Assembly (NCBI GenBank): GCA_002737315.1
Contig: NSIH01000004.1
Span: forward strand, 1 to 59,260
DNA length: 59,260 nt
Reading direction: 5' to 3'
Origin: Flavobacteriales bacterium
GTDB taxonomy: Bacteria > Bacteroidota > Bacteroidia > Flavobacteriales > Schleiferiaceae
The position numbers and the translations under genes are program-made. Position 1 is the stretch's first letter, and every line of letters starts with the position of its first letter. This document shows positions 18,982 to 29,600 of the stretch, piece by piece. Below the pieces are notes generated by a model. The model ran no database searches. It saw only the letters and a program-made list of their open reading frames with translations, and had not been told where the DNA came from.

Positions 18982-20163
18982 CTAGCTAAGGCGCTCGAGC
19001 ACCATCGCCGAAGCACCACCGCCGCCATTGCAAATTCCGGCCGCGCCGTAGCGTGCTTGGCGGTCCTGCAGTACATGAATGAGCGTCACGAGAATGCGGG
19101 CACCTGAGGCTCCTAGCGGGTGACCCAGGGCCACCGCTCCGCCGTGCACGTTGGTTTGGGCGGCAGTGATTCCGAGTAGGTCGATGTTCACCAGGCCGAC
19201 GACGCTAAAGGCTTCATTGAGCTCAAAAAAGTCGATGTCGCTCACCGAAATTCCGGCGCGCTTTGCAGCCAAGGGCACTGCTTTGGCCGGAGCCGTCGTA
19301 AACCACTCGGGTTCGTGGGCTGCGTCGGCGGAACCTGCGATTCGAGCTAGGGGCTTGAGGCCCAGCTGGGCGGCCTTTTCTTCTGACATCAGGACCAGTG
19401 CGGCGGCCCCGTCGTTTAGCGTAGAGGCGTTGGCAGCAGTTACGGTTCCGTCCTTGGAGAAGGCCGGGCGCAGCGAAGCAACCTTGTCGCGCATGAGGTT
19501 GCTGTACTCTTCGTCGTGGGCGACCTGCACCACGTTGCCTTTGCGGTCCTTGACTTCGACAGGAACCACTTCCTGATCAAATTTACCGGTCGCCCAAGCC
19601 GCGGCACTGCGGTCGTAGGACTCGAGCGCAAACGCATCCTGCTGCTCGCGGCTGTAATTGTGCTCTTTGGCGCAGAGGTCGGCGCAGACGCCCATCACTT
19701 GCTGGTCGTAGACGTTCATCAGACCGTCCTTCGTCAAACCGTCCACCAGGGTCGTGTTGCCAAACTTGGTGCCGAGTCGGCTGCCGGGCAGGTAGTGCGG
19801 AACCTGAGACATATTCTCCATTCCGCCCGCGACAACCACGTCGGCGTGCCCGAGCGCAATGGCTTGAGCGCCCAATGCTACGGCCTTCATTCCTGAGGCA
19901 CAGACTTTGTTGACGGTGGTGCAGGGGACCGTGTTGGGCAATCCTGCGCCCAGTGCAGCCTGACGTGCCGGAGCTTGTCCGACGTTGGCCTGCAGCACGC
20001 ATCCCATCAAAACTTCGTCGACTTCTTTCGGGTCAAGTTTTATTCTATCAAGCGCTCCGCGTATCGCAACGGACCCTAATTCGGCGGTACTGATGCTGCT
20101 AAGGCTGCCCATAAAGCTCCCGATTGGGGTACGAACGGCCGATACGATAACTACGTTTTTCAT
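18982..20163 (-). CDS. Thiolase family protein, acetyl-CoA C-acetyltransferase
   Basis: VVIVSAVRTPIGSFMGSLSSISTAELG...NKVCASGMKAVALGAQAI...GGMENMSQVPHYL...NVHGGAVALGHPLGASGARILVTL. Confidence 0.95.
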   Translation of the reverse strand: MKNVVIVSAVRTPIGSFMGSLSSISTAELGSVAIRGALDRIKLDPKEVDEVLMGCVLQANVGQAPARQAALGAGLPNTVPCTTVNKVCASGMKAVALGAQAIALGHADVVVAGGMENMSQVPHYLPGSRLGTKFGNTTLVDGLTKDGLMNVYDQQVMGVCADLCAKEHNYSREQQDAFALESYDRSAAAWATGKFDQEVVPVEVKDRKGNVVQVAHDEEYSNLMRDKVASLRPAFSKDGTVTAANASTLNDGAAALVLMSEEKAAQLGLKPLARIAGSADAAHEPEWFTTAPAKAVPLAAKRAGISVSDIDFFELNEAFSVVGLVNIDLLGITAAQTNVHGGAVALGHPLGASGARILVTLIHVLQDRQARYGAAGICNGGGGASAMVLERLS

Positions 20164-20221
20164 TGTTTTGAGGTTGGGTCGCGAAGATACAGTCCGCTTA
20201 TGGTTAATCCCGGTCTAGGTG

Positions 20222-20229
20222 TATATTTG
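20222..20229 (+). promoter_or_regulatory. TATATTTG Bacteroidota -7 element upstream of tRNA-Ser
   Basis: Exact TAnnTTTG match 42 nt before the tRNA 5' end. Confidence 0.5.
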
Positions 20230-20271
20230 CAGCCCTTCAGCCAGGGCTTAACCGCCCTTAACTTGAATCCC

Positions 20272-20361
20272 GGTGAGGTGGGTGAGAGGCTGAAACCAGT
20301 AGTTTGCTAAACTGCCGTACGGGTAACTGTACCGCGGGTTCGAATCCCGCCCTCACCGCCA
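20272..20361 (+). tRNA. tRNA-Ser (anticodon GCT), CCA encoded
   Basis: Acceptor GGTGAGG/CCTCACC+G+CCA, anticodon arm GTAGT-TTGCTAA-ACTGC, long variable arm, T arm GCGGG-TTCGAAT-CCCGC. Confidence 0.95.
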
Positions 20362-20381
20362 GCGCTACCCAAGCGCACTGG

Positions 20382-20407
20382 AACCAGCCCCCGGGCTGGT
20401 TTTTTTT
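20382..20407 (+). terminator. Intrinsic terminator after tRNA-Ser
   Basis: AACCAGCCCCCGGGCTGGTTTTTTTT hairpin plus T-tract. Confidence 0.85.
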
Positions 20408-20520
20408 ATGGGCGCAGCGAACCGAGTCAAACCTCGTGTTTAGAAGAGGAGTGCTGCGCCCAAAAAGACGTCGACGCGAAGCGCGTCGACACCGTGCGCT
20501 AGGGTTGCGGTGTGCGACCC

Positions 20521-20623
20521 ACCCCCACGGGAGCGGCGAAAGCAATCCCGTTCCCACCCCCACGGGAACGCCGAAGGCAATCCCGTTCCCGCCCTCTCGG
20601 GAACGCCGAAGGCAATTCCTACC
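20521..20623 (+). repeat. Three tandem copies of a 35-bp hairpin-forming unit (third copy degenerate)
   Basis: 20521 ACCCCCACGGGAGCGGCGAAAGCAATCCCGTTCCC; 20556 ACCCCCACGGGAACGCCGAAGGCAATCCCGTTCCC; 20591 GCCCTCTCGGGAACGCCGAAGGCAATTCCTACC. Confidence 0.85.
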
Positions 20624-20650
20624 TTCGTAGCCTAATCCTCACTGAACCCC

Positions 20651-21250
20651 ATGCTCCACGTCGGCCTAACCGGATCCATTGGCAGCGGAAAATCCACCGC
20701 CGCCAAAGCCTTTGAAGAACTCGGAATCCCGGTCTACTACGCCGACGATGCGGCCAAACGCCTCATGACCGAATCCGCGCCGTTGCGCGATGCCATCGAG
20801 GCCGAATTCGGCCCTGGAATCTATCTGGGCGGCGTGCTGCAGCGCAAGGAACTCGCGGCGCGCGCCTTTGCCGACGAAGCATCTACCCAACGCATCAATG
20901 CCTTGGTTCACCCGGCCGTACACGATGACTTTGTAGCCTGGTTTGCGGCTCAAAAAGCCCCCTATGCGGTGCGCGAGGCCGCCATCCTCTTCGAATCCGG
21001 AACCTACCAAAACTGCGACGCCGTCGTGCTGGTGGAGGCTCCGCTCGACCAACGCGTTCAGCGCGTCATGGAACGATCCGCGCTCACTGATGCCGAAGTG
21101 CGCCAGCGCATCGCCCGGCAATGGCCCGACGCCCAAAAGCGCGCCCTGACCACATTGCGTGATTTTATTCTTGACAACAGTGGGAGCGAAGACGAACTGC
21201 GCAGTCAGGTGGAGGCCGTCGATGCGGAACTCCGCCGGCGCGGATCTTAG
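20651..21250 (+). CDS. coaE: Dephospho-CoA kinase
   Basis: HVGLTGSIGSGKSTAAKAFEELGIPVYYADDAAKRLM. Confidence 0.95.
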   Translation: MLHVGLTGSIGSGKSTAAKAFEELGIPVYYADDAAKRLMTESAPLRDAIEAEFGPGIYLGGVLQRKELAARAFADEASTQRINALVHPAVHDDFVAWFAAQKAPYAVREAAILFESGTYQNCDAVVLVEAPLDQRVQRVMERSALTDAEVRQRIARQWPDAQKRALTTLRDFILDNSGSEDELRSQVEAVDAELRRRGS

Positions 21251-21318
21251 GCGAGAATGGGTTGCGCCACTGCGGATCCCGTAGCGAACAGGAACAGCAC
21301 CAAACCGCAAAGCTTCAT
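21247..21318 (-). CDS. Possible 23-aa signal-peptide-only ORF
   Basis: Reverse strand ATG AAG CTT TGC GGT...GCC TAA = MKLCGLVLFLFATGSAVAQPILA*, ATGA overlap with the upstream transporter stop. Confidence 0.3.
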   Translation of the reverse strand: MKLCGLVLFLFATGSAVAQPILA

Positions 21319-22016
21319 GACGGAGTAGATTCCGTTTTCCGCACAAAGTGCCAGACGCGCCAGGCCATGACGGCGTTGACGAGGTAAAAGATGTACTTGG
21401 CAACAAAAGCTACGTTGCCAAACAAAATGTTTTGGTAGAGCTTTAAAACATTATAAACCAGCCAAAACACCCAGGTGTCGGCGTACATGCGGGGCATATT
21501 GAGGGTTCCGCTAAACGTAATACCCGTGATCAAGGCCGTCACCCAGAATTTGGAGACGTCTTCGCTCGCAATCGGATGGGTTAAAAATCCGGTGAACCCA
21601 ATGTAGTTCAAACCAAAGGCGAGGGCAAAGGCCCCTGCGGCCACCCAGAAATAGTAGCGGTCTAGGGTGCGCGGAATCCGGTCCCCGCGACGGCTCCATA
21701 CCAAAAAGCTCAGGGCGTTGCCGATCATCGAGACCGGGTAGGTCAAAAACGCGGCTTTATTGCCCAAAAAGTAGTCGACAATCGCAGAATTGACGCTGGT
21801 TACCACGCCCACGGCGTTGCCCCAGTTCTTGCGCTTGGTGGCCCATCGCGTGCCCATCATGCTCACTGCGGCCCCGACGGTGCTCAAGATTCCGATGGGG
21901 AGCCCCGCGACCACCGTTTTGTGAAAGCCCAAGGCCACGGACGCCGCAACCACCGTGACGACTCCGAGGACGTCCATCCACTTGCTTTCGGTGATTTTTT
22001 GCAGTTTCAGCGACAT
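21315..22016 (-). CDS. PnuC-like nicotinamide riboside/mononucleotide (vitamin) transporter
   Basis: About 7 TM segments; NWGNAVGVVTSVNSAIVDYFLGNKAAFLTYPVSMIGNALSFLVW...WVFWLVYNVLKLYQNI; start ATG 22016 (MSLKLQ...). Confidence 0.75.
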   Translation of the reverse strand: MSLKLQKITESKWMDVLGVVTVVAASVALGFHKTVVAGLPIGILSTVGAAVSMMGTRWATKRKNWGNAVGVVTSVNSAIVDYFLGNKAAFLTYPVSMIGNALSFLVWSRRGDRIPRTLDRYYFWVAAGAFALAFGLNYIGFTGFLTHPIASEDVSKFWVTALITGITFSGTLNMPRMYADTWVFWLVYNVLKLYQNILFGNVAFVAKYIFYLVNAVMAWRVWHFVRKTESTPS

Positions 22017-22017
22017 G

Positions 22018-22728
22018 CTATGCGAACAGCAATTTGGAGAAATGGTGCGCACCCGGACCGAGTTCGTGAATTCGTTCCGCTGCGAGGACGGCGCCGAGTG
22101 CGAATCCGCGGCGGTTGTGGGCGGTGTGCACGAGCTCAATTCGGTCGATGTCGGACTCGTAGCGCACAGTATGGGTTCCAGGAACGGGGTCTTCGCGGCG
22201 GGCATAAACCGGCAGTGCGCCAGGCTCTTGGCCGTCAAGCGACCAACCGTGCAGCGCGGTGAAGTGGGGGAGGAGGCCTTCAGCAAAACTGATGGCCGTG
22301 CCGCTGGGCGCGTCTTTTTTGGCGCTGTGGTGCACCTCTTCGATGCTCGGGATGTAGTCGGTTCCGTAGGGAGCCATCAGTCTCGCCAATTCCTCATTGG
22401 CTTTAAAGGCCAGTTGCACTCCAAGGCTGAAGTTGGACGCGTAGACCAAGCGATTCGAGGCCTTTGCAAACGATTCATCAACGGCGGGAAGTTCTTCGAA
22501 CCATCCAGTCGTTCCGCAGACCACTGGGATTTTTACCGCAGCGAGCCGCAGAAGGTTACCCGCTGCCGCGTCGGGTTGGGTGAATTCAATGACCACGCCG
22601 GCTCCGTGGAGGTCCCATTGGTCGGAACTACGGATCCGCGCCACCACCCGGTGTCCGCGCGCTGTGGCCTCAGCCTCGATGGCTTGCCCCATTTTTCCGT
22701 AGCCTAAAAGAGCGATGTTCAGTGCCAT
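22018..22728 (-). CDS. dapB: 4-hydroxy-tetrahydrodipicolinate reductase
   Basis: ALNIALLGYGKMGQAIEAEA...VVCGTTGW...ASNFSLGVQLAF...EVHHSAKKDAPSGTAIS. Confidence 0.95.
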   Translation of the reverse strand: MALNIALLGYGKMGQAIEAEATARGHRVVARIRSSDQWDLHGAGVVIEFTQPDAAAGNLLRLAAVKIPVVCGTTGWFEELPAVDESFAKASNRLVYASNFSLGVQLAFKANEELARLMAPYGTDYIPSIEEVHHSAKKDAPSGTAISFAEGLLPHFTALHGWSLDGQEPGALPVYARREDPVPGTHTVRYESDIDRIELVHTAHNRRGFALGAVLAAERIHELGPGAHHFSKLLFA

Positions 22729-23240
22729 GCCAGCGTCAATTGAGCTCCAAAGGTAGTTTGCGGTCCAAATGCGGGGCGGAATCGGGCGCTCAAGTTCGGC
22801 GACACGTCAAAATCTACGAGGTGCCCGGCGGCGTAGGCGTCCAATACCTGAAAGAGGTAGGCTGCTCCGACACCGAGCACCGCGTAATCCCGACGGCGCC
22901 GGTAGTCGTTCTGAAGCGAAAAAAGCTGGTTAGTAGAGAATTGTCCGTCAAACTCATCGAGCGTCAAAGGGTCGTTGTCAAGCCGGAGGTCAATGGCTCT
23001 GCTCAGCCGATTGAAGCTCTGCTGGTTGAGGTAGAGGTAGTAGCTGCTCCCGGCCATAATTCCCAGTGCAATTGGTGCCTTCCAAATCTGCTTGTTGAGT
23101 ATTTGCCCGGCGCCTGGAATCAGTGCGCTTGCGATCGCAGATTTTTCGGGCTGCCCCCAAACGCGTGGCGTTCGGGCGGAATCGGATTGGGCCATTAGAA
23201 TTGGTCCAGCAAGGATTAGGAGTATGAAGGTGACGCGCAC
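22719..23240 (-). CDS. DUF5683-like membrane/secreted protein
   Basis: PEKSAIASALIPGAGQILNKQIWKAPIALGIMAGSSYYLYLNQQ, DUF5683-type motif; GTG start. Confidence 0.75.
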   Translation of the reverse strand: MRVTFILLILAGPILMAQSDSARTPRVWGQPEKSAIASALIPGAGQILNKQIWKAPIALGIMAGSSYYLYLNQQSFNRLSRAIDLRLDNDPLTLDEFDGQFSTNQLFSLQNDYRRRRDYAVLGVGAAYLFQVLDAYAAGHLVDFDVSPNLSARFRPAFGPQTTFGAQLTLAWH

Positions 23241-23299
23241 AGCGGGTCAAAAGTAGGCGAGCGGTCTGATAAGAACTACTTTTGCCCGCTCAATCAACA

Positions 23300-23373
23300 G
23301 GTCCCGTAGCTCAGCTGGATAGAGCATTTCACTTCTAATGAAACGGTCGCGCGTTCGAATCGCGCCGGGATCA
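23300..23373 (+). tRNA. tRNA-Arg (anticodon TCT)
   Basis: GGTCCCG...CGGGATC acceptor, CTTCTAA anticodon loop, GTTCGAATC T-loop; CCA not encoded. Confidence 0.95.
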
Positions 23374-23405
23374 CAAAAAAAGGCGCCTCAGAAGGCGCCT
23401 TTTTA
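23374..23405. terminator. Bidirectional terminator shared by convergent tRNA-Arg and tRNA-Pro
   Basis: AAAAAAAGGCGCCTCAGAAGGCGCCTTTTT: symmetric hairpin with an A-tract on one side and a T-tract on the other. Confidence 0.8.
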
Positions 23406-23407
23406 AG

Positions 23408-23480
<73 letters not shown>

Positions 23481-23618
23481 AGGGCTGCAAATGTACTCTT
23501 AAAAGCTATTTAACCGAGCCTTTTAATCGGCTATTGCCCATGATTGGCCTCTTGATAGGTAAAAAATCTAAAAGAATTTCTTAAGTAATTAAATTATTCA
23601 ATACGATTTGGGTTAGAT

Positions 23619-26600
23619 TTGAAATTGATAAAAACCTATCTGCTGATGATATACCGCTGCCTGCTTGCCTTACTGCTTACCAATTCCTTAACAGCACTTT
23701 CTCAAAGTACAATATCTACCATGCCTGCCACGATCCCAAATAATGGGTTGGGGTCGATAACTTTTGAAATAAACGCCAATCAGCCTATTTTTTTGACGGG
23801 AATGACTAATGTTTTTAATGCGGCTTCGGGTAATTCGGGGCCCGTTGAAATCTGGTACCGTTTGGGTGGCGCCCTCGTAACAGGCCAAACGACCCCTTCG
23901 ATATCTACCTCAAACGGATGGGTTTTGGGCCTCACGGCGACATTAGTGAGTGCGGGTATTACCACCGCGACCAACATCCCCTTTAGTGGCACCATGATTC
24001 CGTTGCCCGCAAACCAGTCCATCGGAATATATGTCAATGGAGGTGCTCTCGGGTCTAGGTACATGACTTGGACCGCGGGAATTCAATCGGCTTTCACCGA
24101 CGGCAGTGTCACCATCAACACCATGCCAAACGGCTTTGGTGGATCGTTCCCAACCCCAAGTATTGCCTCGCGTGCATTCTGCGGCTCTATTACCTACATA
24201 CCCCAGGCTGCCTGCACGGGCACTCCCAATGCGGGAACGACCACTCCGAGCTTCACGGCAGTGTGTCCACTTCAGAATTTTTCTATATCTCTTACTGGTG
24301 CCACTGCAGCAGGCGGTTTGGCCTACCAATGGCAAACTGCCGCTGCCGCAACAGGCCCATGGACCAATATTCCAAACGCGACAACAGGGGTCGCCAGCGT
24401 TTCTCAAACAGTAGATACTTGGTACCGATGCGAGGTGACCTGTACCCCTTCGAGTGCCACCACGATCTCAAACCCCGTGCAGGTAACCACTTTACCTAAC
24501 CTTGCGGCAGGCACCTATACCATCGGTGCGGGCGGAACCTACCCCAGCTTCAACGCAGCTTTTGCGGCTGCTGCCTGCGGAGTAGCGGGACCTGTAGTTT
24601 TTCAGGTAATAGGGAGCTCTCCAATCTTCAACGAGCAGCTGCAAATCAATCAAATTCCTGGGATGTCCGCGACCAATACCATCAAGGTCAAGGGCAATTT
24701 TAACACCTTAAGTTTTGCAGCAACTGACCCTAGTTTACGCCATACGCTTCACCTGAATGGGGCGGACCACCTTAGGTTTGAAGACCTAACGATAGAGGCC
24801 ACCGGTGTGGCCTCGGGGTGGGCCGTGCGCATGAGCAATAACGCCAACCACAATACCTTCAAACGCTGTATCATTCGCACCAGCGAATCGTCTTCACTGT
24901 CTACCTATGTGGCATTTACCCTTACGCAGTCACCCACGGTAGCTAACGGAAGCCAGTCGGGTACTGCCTCCAACCTCATGATTGACTCCTGCCAAATTGT
25001 GGGTGGATACTACGGACTTTGCCTCAATGGCAATGGAATCGCAATGGGATCGCGCCCCAGCAACAACACGGTGCGCAATTCTAGCATCAGTAACTTTTAC
25101 TTATACGGGGTTTATGCATATGGCCAAAACGACTTGGTTCTGGAATACAACGACATCAATCGTTTGTCCCGTTCTTTGATAAGTACGTGCTATGGAATCT
25201 ACAACTTTGGGCGCAGTCCTGGCTTAAAAATCTTGTCCAACCGCATTCACGACCTAAGCGGAGTCCTTGGAACCACGGCCTTCACTGGATACCTAATTTA
25301 CTGCTCGAGCACGTCTGGTACGGCCGCGAGCCCTGCTCTGGTTGCAAACAACGCGATCTACAACATAAATAACTTAGGCAGCACGCTCTATGGGATGTAC
25401 ATGCTAACCACGGATACGGTTGAAGTGCTTCATAACACATTAGATATCAACTCGAATTCAGGCACGGGGGCGGCTACAGTCTACGGAGCCTATGTTTCCG
25501 GCAACATGAGCCAGTTCAACTTTAAGAACAACATCATGCAAATCGGTTCGTCGGGCACAGGTGCGAAGTATGGTCTGTACAACGCTTCCACCACGGCCTT
25601 AATAAATTCAAACTTTAACGCCATCCGCTTTACTTCGACTGTAGGCGGTTCAAGCAACTTCATAGGTGCCCAAAGCGCTTCTTTGACTTATCCAACCTTG
25701 GCCTCATGGACCGCGGCCACCGGTCGAGACGTCAACAGTATTTCAAGCGACCCTATTTTTACCAACGTTCTCGTTGGTGACTTGACCCCGATTTCGACTG
25801 CCTACAACAACGCCGGCGAAAACCAATTGGCAAAAGTGCCCCTTGACCTCAATCGGAACCCTCGTAGCATCACACCCGACCTTGGTGCAGTGGAATTTAC
25901 ACCCACAGGTTGTGCGCCTCCTTTCAACGTGAGCGTAACGAATGTTCGCGCCAGTTCCGCATTGGTGACCTTCAGCGGCACGGCTCCATCAACCAACCTG
26001 CAATGGGGACCCAAAGGATTTGTGCCGGGCACGGGCCAAGGTGCTACAGTTACCTCTCTTACCCACACCATTACCGGTTTGTCTGGCTACACCCAATACG
26101 ACGTTTACTTGGCGGGCAACTGCGGTACCCAAAATTCAATTTGGGTTGGACCTTATTCAATCCTTACGCCGGTTCAGGTTGGATGGACTGAGACCTTTGT
26201 CAATGGATACGACCCATTAGCGGCGGTAGCAAAACCCAAAGGTTGGGCTGAATTCAATGCAGTTGCCGCCAATCCTACTGTTCTGGTAGGCAATTCCTCG
26301 GCATGGATGGTCGACGGCTTTCTCAACGTTGGGACCACCGGTGCCGTGCGTAATCAGGTGCCCGCAACCTCCGTGGCCACTCAGGGTTGGACCATAACGC
26401 CCGGCATTGATTTGGGAGACGTGAGTCACACTACCTTTTTTGAGTGGAACATGGGCTTGACGCTTGCAAGCGGAGCTCAGGCCGCAGTTATGGGCAGCGA
26501 TGATACCTTGTTCGTACTGATCTCAACCAACAACGGCAGTACCTGGAACCGCAGCCAGGCTTTGGCAAAGTACCACCGCAACTCTAGCCTAAGTCCCTTT

Positions 26601-29600
26601 GGCGGAACCTATTCGGTGAACCTAAGTGCATACACAGGACTTGTTAAAATTGCTTTTTACCTAGAAAGTTTGACCAACAGCTCTTCGCAAATTGGAACGG
26701 TTAATTACGACCTTTTTATAGACAATACGGCCCTAAAGGCAACGGCCACGCCCTGTCCGGCAGCAGCATTGTCTCTTACTTCAACGACGTCTACTGCTAC
26801 GGTATCCTGGTCGGTGGCAGGGGTGGCAACAACTCCGGCAACAATTGCATGGGGTCCAATAGGGTTTATCATCGGCTCCGGAGGCTCTGGAGCCAATCAG
26901 TCGACCGCTACGACCAATCCCTTCACCATAAGCGGACTCCAGCAAGGAACAAGCTACCAGGTTTATGTGCAGTCGGCCTGCGCCGCCACCCTGGGCCAGT
27001 GGGCAGGCCCAATTACCTTCACCACGCCCTGCAACTTCACCCTTAGCGGTAGCTATACCATTAATTCCAATGGTGTTGGTGTGAATAACTTCAATAGCCT
27101 GTCTTCAGCTCTTGCCGCTATTACCAGTTGTGGAATCACCGGACCAGTGACCTTTACTTTGGCACCGTACACGCACATGGGCGGTCTTAATTTGGGCATG
27201 CTCAACGGATCTTCAGCGGTCAATACCGTGACCTTCCAAGGCCCGACGACTGGCACCGCCACTATCCAAGGTGCGGGCGGCCAAGTCGCTGCCGTGGTGC
27301 TTAACGGAACCGCGCACCTCACGCTTCGCAAGTTGCACATTGTTCACCCTACCGCATCGGGCATCATCATGACCGCAGGAGCCAACAATATTACCATTAC
27401 CGAAAACGTGATTCTAGCTGATACCTCGGCCACAGGGGTCACCATTGCAGGCATTGCGTCTTCGTCAGACTTGACTTCGGTAACAGGCTATGGCAATAAT
27501 GCTAACAACATTACGATCACTGATAATATCATAAAAGGGGGCTACTATGGCGTTCGGTTTAACGGAACCAGTGCCACGTCCTTCAACACGGGCATTAACC
27601 TCTCGGGCAATTCTATAACGAAGTCATACCTCTACGGTACCTACTTCTACTACATGGGCAACTTGACCATCAACGACAACGTGGTCAAAGGGCTACGCAA
27701 CAGCATCAACTACGGCTACTACCTCTATTACGTGGGTAACGTATCTATGCAGCGCAATGAAGCCTATGTCACATACTACGGAATCACGATGGGGTACCTC
27801 AACAACCAAACGAAGCCAGCTATTAATAGCTTGATTGCCAACAATATGATGGCGTCATCTACGAACTACGGAGCATATTTCCCTTATCTGCGACACGTAA
27901 ACATTTACCACAACACCTTCTTGGGTAATACCTATGGCATCTACCTTCTTTCGAGCACGACGGCTACGTTGACCTCAAAAAACTTGAATTTGCGCAACAA
28001 CATTTTTAAGGGCGGGACCTATGCGCTTTATCAGAGTTCGCTGCCGGATTCGATGACCCTGGACTACAACTTATATAATTCAGACGCCGCAACATTTGCA
28101 TTCTACAACACGGCCCAGGCGAGTTTGGCTGCCTGGAAGGCGAGCTACCCATCATTGAACGTGAATTCTACTGATATCCCGGTGATTTTTAATGCGAACG
28201 ATGACTTGCATGTAGTGAACACTGGTCCTAACAATTTAGGAACCCCAATTCCGAGTATTGCTGTAGACCTTGACGGCGATAGCCGATCTGCCACGATGCC
28301 TGACATTGGTGCCGACGAATTTACCCCCTTGGCAAACGACCTTCAGCTTCTCGGGCTGATTGTACCCAACAACAACGCCTGCGGTGATTCGAACACTTCG
28401 GTTTCAGTGATAATTCGCAATTTGGGTACGGCGTCGCAAAGCAACTTTGCAGTAGGGGCCAACGTTTCGGGCGCAGCGACAGCTAACTTCACAGGTATAT
28501 TCGCGGGCACATTGCCCTCGCTATCAACCGATACGGTAGCCTTAGGCACCTTCAATTCTGTCGTCGGTGGAACCTTCGTATTCAGGGGCTACGTGGCTTT
28601 AACCAACGACGGTAAGTCCTCTAACGATACCCTGTTAGTGAACCGCAACCTGCTTGATGCCCTGCCCCCTATCCCCACGGCCTCGATAGATACCCTGTGC
28701 GATGGCGGGTTCGCAACACTGTACTTCCCTTCGGTTACGGGCAACGCTTCTTACCGCTGGCTGACTACGTCGGGTGATACCCTTGGCACATCGGACAGTT
28801 TATTGGTTGGCCCCATGAACGCCGCAGATACAACGTTTGTGCTCCGCCAAACCTCGACTTCAGGTCAAGTTGGTCCATTGAATAATACCATCGGAGCCAC
28901 ATCGAATTACACTGCCATGAACCACTATCTGCTATTCACAGTAAATGCGCCGACAACCATTCATAGTTTGGACGTGTTTGCTCTAAATAGCGGTTTGATT
29001 GATGTAGTAATTCAAAATGCCTTGACAACAGCCATTGTTCAGACCGTGACTGTTCCTTCCACCGGTGCCGGCTTTAATCGATTGATAGTAAATATTCCAC
29101 TTCCGCCAGGGGACTACCGTATGGGCAGTACGACGACCAATAACGCGGGCGGACTTCAACGCAATTCCTCGGGGGCTTCGTATCCTTACCTTTCGACGGA
29201 CGGGAGCGTGACAATTACCGGATCGTCGTTCGGCGCGGCTTCTTATTACTATTTCTACAACTGGCAGTTGGGCGGTGGCGGTTGCCCGCGTCCTGATGGT
29301 GAGGTGACTCTCTACCGTCGAGCTGCGCCTACTGCGAGCTTTACCAGCACGCCTCAAGCGGCAACGCTTGCGGCTATGAATGTTGACTTTGATGCAAGCG
29401 CAACAACGAATGCAATCACCTACGACTGGAACTTTGGCGACGGAGGCACCGCATCGGGTGCTCAGGTCAGCCACAGCTATGCCGCGAACGGAACCTACGG
29501 CGTGACCCTTTTGGCTACCGGTTTATGTGGAGTCGATACCTTGGTTGTTCCTGTACTAGTGGCCGGCATCAATGTGGCGGAGTCTGCCTTAAGCCGCAGC

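Noticed and set aside
20521-20623. Possible CRISPR array
   Set aside because: Units are directly contiguous 35-bp tandem repeats with no spacers, only three copies, and no cas genes in the window.
20304-20715. ORFs of 108 and 67 aa between tRNA-Ser and coaE
   Set aside because: They translate the tRNA, terminator and tandem hairpin repeats (PFPPSRERRRQ...), not a plausible protein.
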